A DNA stretch of 64,000 nt, from assembly GCF_051014685.1 (NCBI RefSeq), contig NW_027478777.1, positions 310,001 to 374,000 of the forward strand, in the 5' to 3' direction. Position numbers and translations under genes: made by a program. Positions 36,409 through 48,767 of this stretch are shown here, in pieces; position 1 is the stretch's first letter, and each line of letters starts with the position of its first letter. This DNA comes from Ptiloglossa arizonensis. Lineage: Eukaryota; Arthropoda; Insecta; Hymenoptera; Colletidae. Below the pieces are notes generated by a model, which saw nothing but the letters and a program-made list of their open reading frames with translations, made no database searches and had not been told where the DNA came from.

Positions 36409-39400
36409 AATTTCTCGAGTTCGTCAATCCTTTCGCGAGATATGGGAGTTTGAAGTTAAGGAATGGTTGAGGAAGCATCAAAATTTTCGCAAGTCTGAAA
36501 CTCGAAACCAATAACTACAACGGCCTAGGGGAAAAATACACATACCTTTGTAGTCGGGCGAGTTTCTACTTTCAGATGCAACCGGAATTTTTCGAGTTCG
36601 TCTATCCGTTCGAGAGATATGGGAGTTTGAAGTGAAGGAATGGTTGAGAAACAATCAAAATTTTCGCAAGTCTGATACTCGAAACAAATAACTACAATGG
36701 CCTAGGGGAAAAATACACATAGCGTTGTAATCGGGAGAGTTTCTACTTTCAGATGCAACAGGAATTTCTCGAGTTCGTCAATCCTTTCGCGAGATATGGG
36801 AGTTTGAAGTTAAGGAATGGTTGAGGAACCATCAAAATTTTCGCAAGTCTGATACTCGAAACCAATAAGTACTATTGCCGAAGGGAAAAATACATATGCC
36901 GTTGTAATCGGGCGAGTTTCTACTTTCAGATGCAAGAGGAATTTCTCGAGTTCGTCAATCCGTTCGCGAGATATGGGAGTTTGAAGTTAAGGTATGGTTG
37001 AGGAACCATCAAAATTTTCGCAAGTCTGATACTCGAAACCAATAAGTACTATTGACGAAGGGAAAAATACATATACCGTTGTAATCGGGCGAGTTTCTAC
37101 TTTCAGATGCAACAGGAATTTCTCGAGTTCGTCAATCCGTTCGCGAGATATGAGAGTTTGAAGTTAAGGTATGGTTGAGGAACCATCAAAATTTTCGCAA
37201 TTCTGATGCTGGAAACGAAAAACTGGAATGGCCTAGGGGAAAAGTACACATACCGTTGTAATCGGGCGAGTTTCTGCTGTCAGATGCAACAGGAATTTCT
37301 CGAGTTCGTCAATCCGTTCGCGAAATATGGGAGTTTGAAGTTAAGGAATGGTTGAGGAACAATCAAAATTTTAGTAAGTCTGATACACGAAACCAATAAC
37401 TACTATGTCCTAGGGCAAAAATACACATACCATGGTAATCGGGCGAGTTTCTGCTTTCAAATGCAACAGGAATTTCTCGAGTTCGTCAATCCTTTCGCGA
37501 GATATGGGAGTTTGAAGTTAAGGAATGGTTGAGAAACAATCAAAATTTTCGCAAGTCTGATACTCGAAACAAATAACTACAATGGCCTAGGGGAAAAATA
37601 CACATAGCGTTGTAATCGGGAGAGTTTCTACTTTCAGATGCAACAGGAATTTCTCGAGTTCGTCAATCCTTTCGCGAGATATGGGAGTTTGAAGTTAAGG
37701 AATGGTTGAGGAACCATCAAAATTTTCGCAAGTCTGATACTCGAAACCAATAAGTACTATTGCCGAAGGGAAAAATACATATGCCGTTGTAATCGGGCGA
37801 GTTTCTACTTTCAGATGCAAGAGGAATTTCTCGAGTTCGTCAATCCGTTCGCGAGATATGGGAGTTTGAAGTTAAGGAATGGTTGAGAAACCGTCAAAAT
37901 TTTCGCAAGTCTGATACTCGAAACCAATAACAACAAAGGCCTAGGGGAAAAATACACATACCTTTGTAATCGGGCGAGTTTCTACTTTCAGATGCAACAG
38001 GAATTTCTCGAGTTCGTCAATCCGTTCGCGAGATATGAGAGTTTGAAGTTAAGGTATGGTTGAGGAACCATCAAAATTTTCGCAATTCTGATGCTAGAAA
38101 CGAAAAACTGGAATGGCCTAGGGGAAAAGTACACATACCGTTGTAATCGGGCGAGTTTCTGCTGTCAGATGCAACAGGAATTTCTCGAGTTCGTCAATCC
38201 GTTCGCGAAATATGGGAGTTTGAAGTTAAGGAATGGTTGAGGAACAATCAAAATTTTAGTAAGTCTGATACACGAAACCAATAACTACTATGTCCTAGGG
38301 CAAAAATACACATACCATGGTAATCGGGCGAGTTTCTGCTTTCAAATGCAACAGGAATTTCTCGAGTTCGTCAATCCTTTCGCGAGATATGGGAGTTTGA
38401 AGTTAAGCAATGGTTGAGGAGCCATCAAAATTTTCGCAAGTCTGATACTCGAAACCAATAACTGGAATGGCCTAGGGGAAAAGTACACATACCTTTGTAA
38501 TCGGGCGAGTTTCTACTTTCAGATGCAAGAGGAATTTCTCGAGTTCGTCAATCCGTTCGCGAGATATGGGAGTTTGAAGTTAAGGAATGGTTGGGAAACA
38601 ATCAAAATTTTCGCAAGTCTGATACTCGAAACCAATAAGTACTATTGCCGAAGGGAAAAATACATATACCGTTGTAATCGGGCGAGTTTCTACTTTCAGA
38701 TGCAAGAGGAATTTCTCGAGTTCGACAATCCGTTCGCGAGATATGGGAGTTTGAAGTTAAGGAATGGTTGAGAAACCGTCAAAATTTTCGCAAGTCTGAT
38801 ACTCGAAACCAATAACAACAAAGGCCTAGGGGAAAAATACACATACCTTTGTAATCGGGCGAGTTTCTACTTTCAGATGCAACAGGAATTTCTCGAGTTA
38901 GTCAATCCGTTCGCGAGATATGAGAGTTTGAAGTTAAGGTATGGTTGAGGAACCATCAAAATTTTCGCAATTCTGATGCTAGAAACGAAAAACTGGAATG
39001 TCCTAGGGGAAAAGTACACATACCGTTGTAATCGGGCGGGTTTCTACTTTCAGATGCAAAACGAATTTCTCGAGTTCGTCAATCCTTTCGCGAGATATGG
39101 GAGTTTGAAGTTAAGGAATGGTTGAGGAACCATCAAAATTTTCGCAAGTCTGATACTCGAAACCAATAACTGGAATGGCATAGGGGAAAAGTACACATAC
39201 CTTTGTAATCGGGCGAGTTTCTACTTTCAGATGCAAAAGGAATTTCTCGAGTTCGTCAATCCTTTCGCGAGATATGGGAGTTTGAAGTTAAGGAATGGTT
39301 GAGGAACCATCAAAATTTTCGCAAGTCTGAAACTCGAAACCAATAACTACAACGGCCTAGGGGAAAAATACACATACCTTTGTAGACGGGCGAGTTTCTA

Positions 39401-41187
39401 CTTTCAGATGCAACCGGAATTTTTCGAGTTCGTCTATCCGTTCGAGAGATATGGGAGTTTGAAGTTAAGGAATGGTTGAGAAACAATCAAAATTTTCGCA
39501 AGTCTGATACTCGAAACAAATAACTACAATGGCCTAGGGGAAAAATACACATAGCGTTGTAATCGGGAGAGTTTCTACTTTCAGATGCAACAGGAATTTC
39601 TCGAGTTCGTCAATCCTTTCGCGAGATATGGGAGTTTGAAGTTAAGGAATGGTTGAGGAACCATCAAAATTTTCGCAAGTCTGAAACTCGAAACCAATAA
39701 CTACAACGGCCTAGGGGAAAAATACACATACCTTTGTAGTCGGGCGAGTTTCTACTTTCAGATGCAACCGGAATTTTTCGAGTTCGTCTATCCGTTCGAG
39801 AGATATGGGAGTTTGAAGTTAAGGAATGGTTGAGAAACAATCAAAATTTTCGCAAGTCTGATACTCGAAACAAATAACTACAATGGCCTAGGGGAAAAAT
39901 ACACATAGCGTTGTAATCGGGCGAGTTTCTACTTTCAGATGCAACAGGAATTTCTCGAGTTCGTCAATCCGTTCGCGAGATATGAGAGTTTGAAGTTAAG
40001 ATATGGTTGAGGAACCATCAAAATTTTCGCAATTCTGATGCTAGAAACGAAAAACTGGCATGGCCTAGGGGAAAAGTACACATACAGTTGTAATCGGGCG
40101 AGTTTCTGCTGTCAGATGCAACAGGAATTTCTCGAGTTCGTCAATCCGTTCGCGAAATATGGGAGTTTGAAGTTAAGGAATGGTTGAGGAACAATCAAAA
40201 TTTTAGTAAGTCTGATACACGAAACCAATAACTACTATGTCCTAGGGCAAAAATACACATACCATGGTAATCGGGCGAGTTTCTGCTTTCAAATGCAACA
40301 GGAATTTCTCGAGTTCGTCAATCCTTTCGCGAGATATGGGAGTTTGAAGTTAAGCAATGGTTGAGGAGCCATCAAAATTTTCGCAAGTCTGATACTCGAA
40401 ACCAATAACTGGAATGGCCTAGGGGAAAAGTACACACACCTTTGTAATCGGGCGAGTTTCTACTTTCAGATGCAAGAGGAATTTCTCGAGTTCGTCAATC
40501 CGTTCGCGAGATATGGGAGTTTGAAGTTAAGGAATGGTTGGGAAACAATCAAAATTTTCGCAAGTCTGATACTCGAAACCAATAAGTACTATTGCCGAAG
40601 GGAAAAATACATATACCGTTGTAATCGGGCGAGTTTCTACTTTCAGATGCAAGAGGAATTTCTCGAGTTCGACAATCCGTTCGCGAGATATGGGAGTTTG
40701 AAGTTAAGGAATGGTTGAGAAACCGTCAAAATTTTCGCAAGTCTGATACTCGAAACCAATAACAACAAAGGCCTAGGGGAAAAATACACATACCTTTGTA
40801 ATCGGGCGAGTTTCTACTTTCAGATGCAACAGGAATTTCTCGAGTTAGTCAATCCGTTCGCGAGATATGAGAGTTTGAAGTTAAGGAATGGTTGAGGAAC
40901 CATCAAAATTTTCTCAAGTCTGAAACTCGAAACCAATAACTACAACGGCCTAGGGGAAAAATACACATACCTTTGTAGACGGGCGAGTTTCTACTTTCAG
41001 ATGCAACCGGAATTTTTCGAGTTCGTCTATCCGTTCGAGAGATATGGGAGTTTGAAGTTAAGGAATGGTTGAGAAACAATCAAAATTTTCCCAAGTCTGA
41101 TACTCGAAACAAATAACTACAATGGCCTAGGGGAAAAATACACATAGCGTTGTAATCGGGAGAGTTTCTACTTTCAGATGCAACAGG
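36409..41187 (+). repeat. 27-monomer HOR, copy 2 (4,779 bp)
   Basis: Tandem neighbour of copy 1 with the same monomer order. It shares rare variants at the same offsets, including GTCCTAGGGG with AATCGGGCGGG, GTTGGGAAACAATC, CATACAGTTG and GAGTTAGTCAATCC. Visible differences are few, for example ACTGGCATGG near 40057 against ACTGGAATGG in copy 1, plus the exchanged monomer at about 36982-37158. Confidence 0.85.
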
Positions 41188-42100
41188 AATTTCTCGAGTT
41201 CGTCAATCCTTTCGCGAGATATGGGAGTTTGAAGTTAAGGAATGGTTGAGGAAGCATCAAAATTTTCGCAAGTCTGAAACTCGAAACCAATAACTACAAC
41301 GGCCTAGGGGAAAAATACACATACCTTTGTAGTCGGGCGAGTTTCTACTTTCAGATGCAACCGGAATTTTTCGAGTTCGTCTATCCGTTCGAGAGATATG
41401 GGAGTTTGAAGTGAAGGAATGGTTGAGAAACAATCAAAATTTTCGCAAGTCTGATACTCGAAACAAATAACTACAATGGCCTAGGGGAAAAATACACATA
41501 GCGTTGTAATCGGGAGAGTTTCTACTTTCAGATGCAACAGGAATTTCTCGAGTTCGTCAATCCTTTCGCGAGATATGGGAGTTTGAAGTTAAGGAATGGT
41601 TGAGGAACCATCAAAATTTTCGCAAGTCTGATACTCGAAACCAATAAGTACTATTGCCGAAGGGAAAAATACATATGCCGTTGTAATCGGGCGAGTTTCT
41701 ACTTTCAGATGCAAGAGGAATTTCTCGAGTTCGTCAATCCGTTCGCGAGATATGGGAGTTTGAAGTTAAGGAATGGTTGAGAAACCGTCAAAATTTTCGC
41801 AAGTCTGATACTCGAAACCAATAACAACAAAGGCCTAGGGGAAAAATACACATACCTTTGTAATCGGGCGAGTTTCTACTTTCAGATGCAACAGGAATTT
41901 CTCGAGTTAGTCAATCCGTTCGCGAGATATGAGAGTTTGAAGTTAAGGTATGGTTGAGGAACCATCAAAATTTTCGCAATTCTGATGCTAGAAACGAAAA
42001 ACTGGAATGGCCTAGGGGAAAAGTACACATACCGTTGTAATCGGGCGAGTTTCTGCTGTCAGATGCAACAGGAATTTCTCGAGTTCGTCAATCCGTTCGC
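41188..42100 (+). repeat. 27-monomer HOR, partial copy 3
   Basis: About five monomers continue the series in phase, then break off near 42100, where GAGAAACAATC with CGCAAG replaces the expected GAGGAACAATC with TAGTAAG. At the monomer that differs between copies 1 and 2 (41761 onward), this copy carries the copy-1 type, AACAACAAAGG. This suggests that the AGTACTATTGACG monomer in copy 2 is the derived state. Confidence 0.75.
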
Positions 42101-45100
42101 GAGATATGGGAGTTTGAAGTTAAGGAATGGTTGAGAAACAATCAAAATTTTCGCAAGTCTGATACTCGAAACCAATAAGTACTATTGACGAAGGGAAAAA
42201 TACATATACCGTTGTAATCGGGCGAGTTTCTACTTTCAGATGCAAGAGGAATTTCTCGAGTTCGTCAATCCGTTCGCGAGATATGGGAGTTTGAAGTTAA
42301 GGAATGGTTGAGGAACCATCAAAATTTTAGTAAGTCTGATACACGAAACCAATAACTACTATGTCCTAGGGCAAAAATACACATACCATGGTAATCGGGC
42401 GAGTTTCTGCTTTCAAATGCAACAGGAATTTCTCGAGTTCGTCAATCCTTTCGCGAGATATGGGAGTTTGAAGTTAAGGAATGGTTGAGAAACCGTCAAA
42501 ATTTTCGCAAGTCTGATACTCGAAACCAATAACAACAAAGGCCTAGGGGAAAAATACACATACCTTTGTAATCGGGCGAGTTTCTACTTTCAGATGCAAC
42601 AGGAATTTCTCGAGTTAGTCAATCCGTTCGCGAGATATGAGAGTTTGAAGTTAAGGTATGGTTGAGGAACCATCAAAATTTTCGCAATTCTGATGCTAGA
42701 AACGAAAAACTGGAATGGCCTAGGGGAAAAGTACACATACCGTTGTAATCGGGCGAGTTTCTACTTTCAGATGCAAAAGGAATTTCTCGAGTTCGTCAAT
42801 CCTTTCGCGAGATATGGGAGTTTGAAGTTAAGGAATGGTTGAGGAACCATCAAAATTTTCGCAAGTCTGATACTCGAAACCAATAACTGGAATGGCCTAG
42901 GGGAAAAGTACACATACCTTTGTAATCGGGCGAGTTTCTACTTTCAGATGCAAAAGGAATTTCTCGAGTTCGTCAATCCTTTCGCGAGATATGGGAGTTT
43001 GAAGTTAAGGAATGGTTGAGGAACCATCAAAATTTTCGCAAGTCTGAAACTCGAAACCAATAACTACAACGGCCTAGGGGAAAAATACACATACCTTTGT
43101 AGACGGGCGAGTTTCTACTTTCAGATGCAACCGGAATTTTTCGAGTTCGTCTATCCGTTCGAGAGATATGGGAGTTTGAAGTTAAGGAATGGGAGAGAAA
43201 CAATCAAAATTTTCGCAAGTCTGATACTCGAAACAAATAACTACAATGGCCTACGGGAAAAATACACATAGCGCTGTAATCGGGAGAGTTTCTACTTTCA
43301 GATGCAACAGGAACTTCTCGAGTTCGTCAATCCTTTCGCGAGATATGGGAGTTTGAAGTTAAGGAATGGTTGAGGAACCATCAAAATTTTCGCAAGTCTG
43401 AAACTCGAAACCAATAACTACAACGGCCTAGGGGAAAAATACACATACCTTTGTAGTCGGGCGAGTTTCTACTTTCAGATGCAACCGGAATTTTTCGAGT
43501 TCGTCTATCCGTTCGAGAGATATGGGAGTTTGAAGTTAAGGAATGGTTGAGAAACAATCAAAATTTTCGCAAGTCTGATACTCGAAACAAATAACTACAA
43601 TGGCCTAGGGGAAAAATACACATAGCGTTGTAATCGGGAGAGTTTCTACTTTCAGATGCAACAGGAATTTCTCGAGTTCGTCAATCCTTTCGCGAGATAT
43701 GGGAGTTTGAAGTTAAGGAATGGTTGAGGAACCATCAAAATTTTCGCAAGTCTGATACTCGAAACCAATAAGTACTATTGCCGAAGGGAAAAATACATAT
43801 GCCGTTGTAATCGGGCGAGTTTCTACTTTCAGATGCACGAGGAATTTCTCGAGTTCGTCAATCCGTTCGCGAGATATGGGAGTTTGAAGTTAAGGAATGG
43901 TTGAGAAACCGTCAAAATTTTCGCAAGTCTGATACTCGAAACCAATAACAACAAAGGCCTAGGGGAAAAATACACATACCTTTGTAATCGGGCGAGTTTC
44001 TACTTTCAGATGCAACAGGAATTTCTCGAGTTCGTCAGTCCGTTCGCGAGATATGAGAGTTTGAAGTTAAGGTATGGTTGAGGAACCATCAAAATTTTCG
44101 CAATTCTGATGCTAGAAACGAAAAACTGGAATGGCCTAGGGGAAAAGTACACATACCGTTGTAATCGGGCGAGTTTCTGCTGTCAGATGCAACAGGAATT
44201 TCTCGAGTTCGTCAATCCGTTCGCGAAATATGGGAGTTTGAAGTTAAGGAATGGTTGAGGAACCATCAAAATTTTAGTAAGTCTGATACACGAAACCAAT
44301 AACTACTATGTCCTAGGGCAAAAATACACATACCATGGTAATCGGGCGAATTTCTGCTTTCAAATGCAACAGGAATTTCTCGAGTTCGTCAATCCTTTCG
44401 CGAGATATGGGAGTTTGAAGTTAAGCAATGGTTGAGGAGCCATCAAAATTTTCGCAAGTCTGATACTCGAAACCAATAACTGGAATGGCCTAGGGGAAAA
44501 GTACACATACCTTTGTAATCGGGCGAGTTTCTACTTTCAGATGCAAGAGGAATTTCTCGAGTTCGTCAATCCGTTCGCGAGATATGGGAGTTTGAAGTTA
44601 AGGAATGGTTGAGAAACAATCAAAATTTTCGCAAGTCTGATACTCGAAACCAATAAGTACTATTGCCGAAGGGAAAAATACATATACCGTTGTAATCGGG
44701 CGAGTTTCTACTTTCAGATGCAAGAGGAATTTCTCGAGTTCGTCAATCCGTTCGCGAGATATGGGAGTTTGAAGTTAAGGAATGGTTGAGAAACCGTCAA
44801 AATTTTCGCAAGTCTGATACTCGAAACCAATAACAACAAAGGCCTAGGGGAAAAATACACATACCTTTGTAATCGGGCGAGTTTCTACTTTCAGATGCAA
44901 CAGGAATTTCTCGAGTTAGTCAATCCGTTCGCGAGATATGAGAGTTTGAAGTTAAGGTATGGTTGAGGAACCATCAAAATTTTCGCAATTCTGATGCTAG
45001 AAGCGAAAAACTGGAATGGCCTAGGGGAAAAGTACACATACCGTTGTAATCGGGCGAGATTCTGCTGTCAGATGCAACAGGAATTTCTCGAGTTCGTCAA

Positions 45101-45936
45101 TCCGTTCGCGAAATATGGGAGTTTGAAGTTAAGGAATGGTTGAGGAACCATCAAAATTTTAGTAAGTCTGATACACGAAACCAATAACTACTATGTCCTA
45201 GGGCAAAAATACACATACCATGGTAATCGGGCGAGTTTCTGCTTTCAAATGCAACAGGAATTTCTCGAGTTCGTCAATCCTTTCGCGAGATATGGGAGTT
45301 TGAAGTTAAGGAATGGTTGAGGAACCATCAAAATTTTCGCAAGTCTGATACTCGAAACCAATAACTGGAATGGCCTAGGGGAAAAGTACACATACCTTTG
45401 TAATCGGGCGAGTTTCTACTTTCAGATGCAAAAGGAATTTCTCGAGTTCGTCAATCCTTTCGCGAGATATGGGAGTTTGAAGTTAAGGAATGGTTGAGGA
45501 ACCATCAAAATTTTAGCAAGTCTGAAACTCGAAACCAATAACTACAACGGCCTAGGGGAAAAATACACATACCTTTGTAGTCGAGCGAGTTTCTACATTC
45601 AGATGCAACCGGAATTTTTCGAGTTCGTCTATCCGTTCGAGAGATATGGGAGTTTGAAGTTAAGGAATGGTTGAGGAACCATCAAAATTTTCGCAAGTCT
45701 GATACTCGAAACCAATAAGTACTATTGCCGAAGGGAAAAATACATATGCCGTTGTAATCGGGCGAGTTTCGACTTTCAGATGCAAGAGGAATTTCTCGAG
45801 TTCGTCAATCCGTTCGCGAGATATGGGAGTTTGAAGTTAAGGAATGGTTGAGAAACCGTCAAAATTTTCGCAAGTCTGATACTCGAAACCAATAACAACA
45901 AAGGCCTAGGGGAAAAATACACATACCTTTGTAATC

Positions 45937-48767
45937 GGGCGAGTTTCTACTTTCAGATGCAACAGGAATTTCTCGAGTTCGTCAATCCGTTCGCGAGATA
46001 TGAGAGTTTGAAGTTAAGGTATGGTTGAGGAACCATCAAAATTTTCGCAATTCTGATGCTAGAAACGAAAAACTGGAATGGCCTAGGGGAAAAGTACACA
46101 CACCGTTGTAATCGGGCGAGTTTCTGCTGTCAGATGCAACAGGAATTTCTCGAGTTCGTCAATCCGTTCGCGAAATATGGGAGTTTGAAGTTAAGGAATG
46201 GTTGAGGAACCATCAAAATTTTAGTAAGTCTGATACACGAAACCAATAACTACTATGTCCTAGGGCAAAAATACACATACCATGGTAATCGGGCGAGTTT
46301 CTGCTTTCAAATGCAACAGGAATTTCTCGAGTTCGTCAATCCTTTCGCGAGATATGGGAGTTTGAAGTTAAGCAATGGTTGAGGAGCCATCAAAATTTTC
46401 GCAAGTCTGATACTCGAAACCAATAACTGGAGTGGCCTAGGGGAAAAGTACACATACCTTTGTAATCGGGCGAGTTTCTACTTTCAGATGCAAAAGGAAT
46501 TTCTCGAGTTCGTCAATCCTTTCGCGAGATATGGGAGTTTGAAGTTAAGGAATGGTTGAGGAACCATCAAAATTTTCGCAAGTCTGAAACTCGAAACCAA
46601 TAACTACAATTGCCTAGGGCAAAAATACACATACCTTTTTAATCGGGCGAGTTTCTGGTTTCAGATGCAACAGGAATTTCTCGAGTTCGTCAATCAGTTC
46701 GCGAAATATAGGAGTTTGAAGTTACGGAATGGTTGAGAAACAATCAAAATTTTCGCAAGTCTGATACTCGAAACCAGTAACTACTATGTCCTAGGGCAAA
46801 AATACACACACCATTGTAATCGGGCGAGTTTCTACCTTCAGATGCAAAAGGAATTTCTCGAGTTCGTCAATCCGTTCGCGAGATATGGGAGTTTGAAGTT
46901 AAGGAATGGTTGAGAAACCATCAAAATTTTCGCAAGTCTGATACTCGAAACCAATAAGTACTATTGCCGATGGGAAAAATGCATATACCGTTGTAATCGG
47001 GCGAGTTTCTACTTTCAGATGCAAAAGGAATTTCTCGAGTTCGTCAATCCGTTCGCGAGATATGGGAGTTTGAAGATAAGGAATGGTTGAGGAACCATCA
47101 AAATTTTCGCTTGTCTGATACTCGAAACCAATAACTGGAATGGCCTAGGGGAAAAGTACACACCCCATTGTAATCGGGCGAGTTTCTACTTTCAGATGCA
47201 ACAGGAATTTCTCGAGTTCGTCAATCCGTTCGCGAGATATGGGAATTTGAAGTAAAGGAATGGTTGAGAAACCATCAAAATTTTCGCAAGTCTGATACTC
47301 GAAACCAATAACTACTCTCGTCTAGGGCAAAAATACACATACCATGGTAATCGGGCGAGTTTCTGCTTTCAGATGCATCAGGAATTTCTCGAGTTCGTCA
47401 ATCCTTTCGCGAGATATGGGAGTTTGAAGTTAAGGAATGTTTGAGAAACCATCAAAATTTTCGCAAGTCTGATACTCGAAACCAATAACTTCTATTGCCT
47501 AGGGCAAAGATACACATACCGTTGTATTCGGGCGAGTTTCTACTTTCAGATGCAACAGGAATTTCTCGTGTTCGTCAATCCGTTCGCGAGATATGGGAGT
47601 TTGAAGTTAAGGAATGGTTGAGAAACCATCAAAATTTTCGCAAGTCTGATACTCGAAACCAATAACTATTATGGCCTAGGGCAAAAATCTACATACCATT
47701 GTAATCGGGCGAGTTTCTGCTTTCAGATGCAACTGGAATTTCTCGAGTTCGTCAATCCGTTCGCGAGATATGGTAGATTGAATTTAAGGAATAGTTGAGA
47801 AACCATCAATATTTCGCAAGTCTGATACTCGAAACCAATAACTACTATTGCCTAGGGCAAAAGTACACATACCGTTGTAATCGATCGAGTTTCTGCTTTC
47901 AGATGCAACAGGAATTTCTCGAGTTCGTCAATGCGTTCGCGAGATATGGGAGTTTGAAGTTACGGAATGGTTGAGAAACCATCAAAATTTTCGCAAGTCT
48001 GATACTCGAAACCAATTTCTTCCATTGCCTAGGGCAAAAATACACATACCGTTGTATTCGGGCGAGTTTCTACCTTCAGATGCAACAGGAATTTCTCGAG
48101 TTCGTCAATCCGTTCGCGAGATATGGGAGTTTGAAGTTAAGGAATGGTTGAGAAACCGTCAAAATTTTCGCAAGTCTGATACTCGAAACCAATAACTACA
48201 ATTGCCTAGGGCAAAAATACACATACCTTTGTAATCGGGCGAGTTTCTGCTTTCAGATGCAACAGGTATTTCTCGAGTTCGTCAATCCGTTCGCGAAATA
48301 TGGGAGTTTGAAGTTACGGAATGGTTGAGAAACCATCAAAATTTTAGTAAGTCTGATACTCGAAACCAATAACTACTATGTCCTAGGGCAAAAATACACA
48401 TACCGTTGTATTCGGGCGAGTTTCTACTTTCAGATGCAACAGGAATTTCTCGAGTTCGTCAATCCGTTCGCGAGATACGGGAGTTTGAAGTTAAGGAATG
48501 GTTGAGAATCCATCTAAATTTTCGCAAGTCTGATACTCGAAACCAATAACTACAATGACCTAGGGGAAAAGTACACCTACCGTGGTAATCGGGCGAGTTT
48601 CTGCTTTCAGATGCAACAGGAATTTCTCGAGTTCGTCAATCCGTTCGCGAGATATGGGAGTTTGAAGTTACGGAATGGTTGAGAAACCATCAAAATTTTC
48701 GCAAGTCTGATACTCGAAACCAATCACTTCTATTGCCTAGGGCAAAAATACAAATACCGTTGTATTC
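45937..48767 (+). repeat. 16-monomer HOR, copy 1 (2,831 bp)
   Basis: Repeated directly at 48768-51598. Shared private variants at the 2,831-bp offset include CTGGAGTGGCC, ACCTTTTTAATCGGG, GTCAATCAGTTCGC, CTACTCTCGTCTAGGG, TCTCGTGTTCG and AATCGATCGAG. The length is 16 x 177 minus 1 because of the CATCAATATTTCGC monomer. I saw no differences apart from the block ends. Confidence 0.85.
47804..47817 (+). repeat. One-base-deleted A/T tract monomer (CATCAATATTTCGC), lineage marker
   Basis: The usual CATCAAAATTTTCGC is 15 bases; this form has 14 and an altered tract. Seven monomers carry it, near 47804, 50635, 52050, 53110, 54517, 58418 and 59832. Every one sits beside TGGTAGATTGAATTTAAGGAATAG, so all descend from one founder monomer spread by segment duplication. 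Confidence 0.85.

Larger units (their letters stand above)
31630..45936 (+). repeat. Array region 4: 27-monomer (4,779-bp) HOR domain
   Basis: About 81 monomers drawn from a limited set: AACAACAAAGGCC with GATATGAGAG, GATGCTAGAAACGAAAAACTGG with CTGCTGTCAGATG, TTTTAGTAAGTC with GATACACG and CTATGTCCTAGG, AGTACTATTGCCGAAGG, the CAACCGG class, and CAAATAACTAC with AGCGTTG. Blocks repeat at 4,779 bp and, inside that, at 1,947 bp (11 monomers). After about 42.1 kb the same classes continue in a rearranged order. No gene is present. Confidence 0.85.

Noticed and set aside
47971..48195. Recurrent 74-residue open frame (12 copies between 47971 and 63410)
   Set aside because: It starts at TTG, spans about 1.3 monomers and appears wherever the AATTTCTTCC or AATCACTTC monomer, which lacks the usual TAA in CCAATAAC, occurs. 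It is a by-product of one substitution class.
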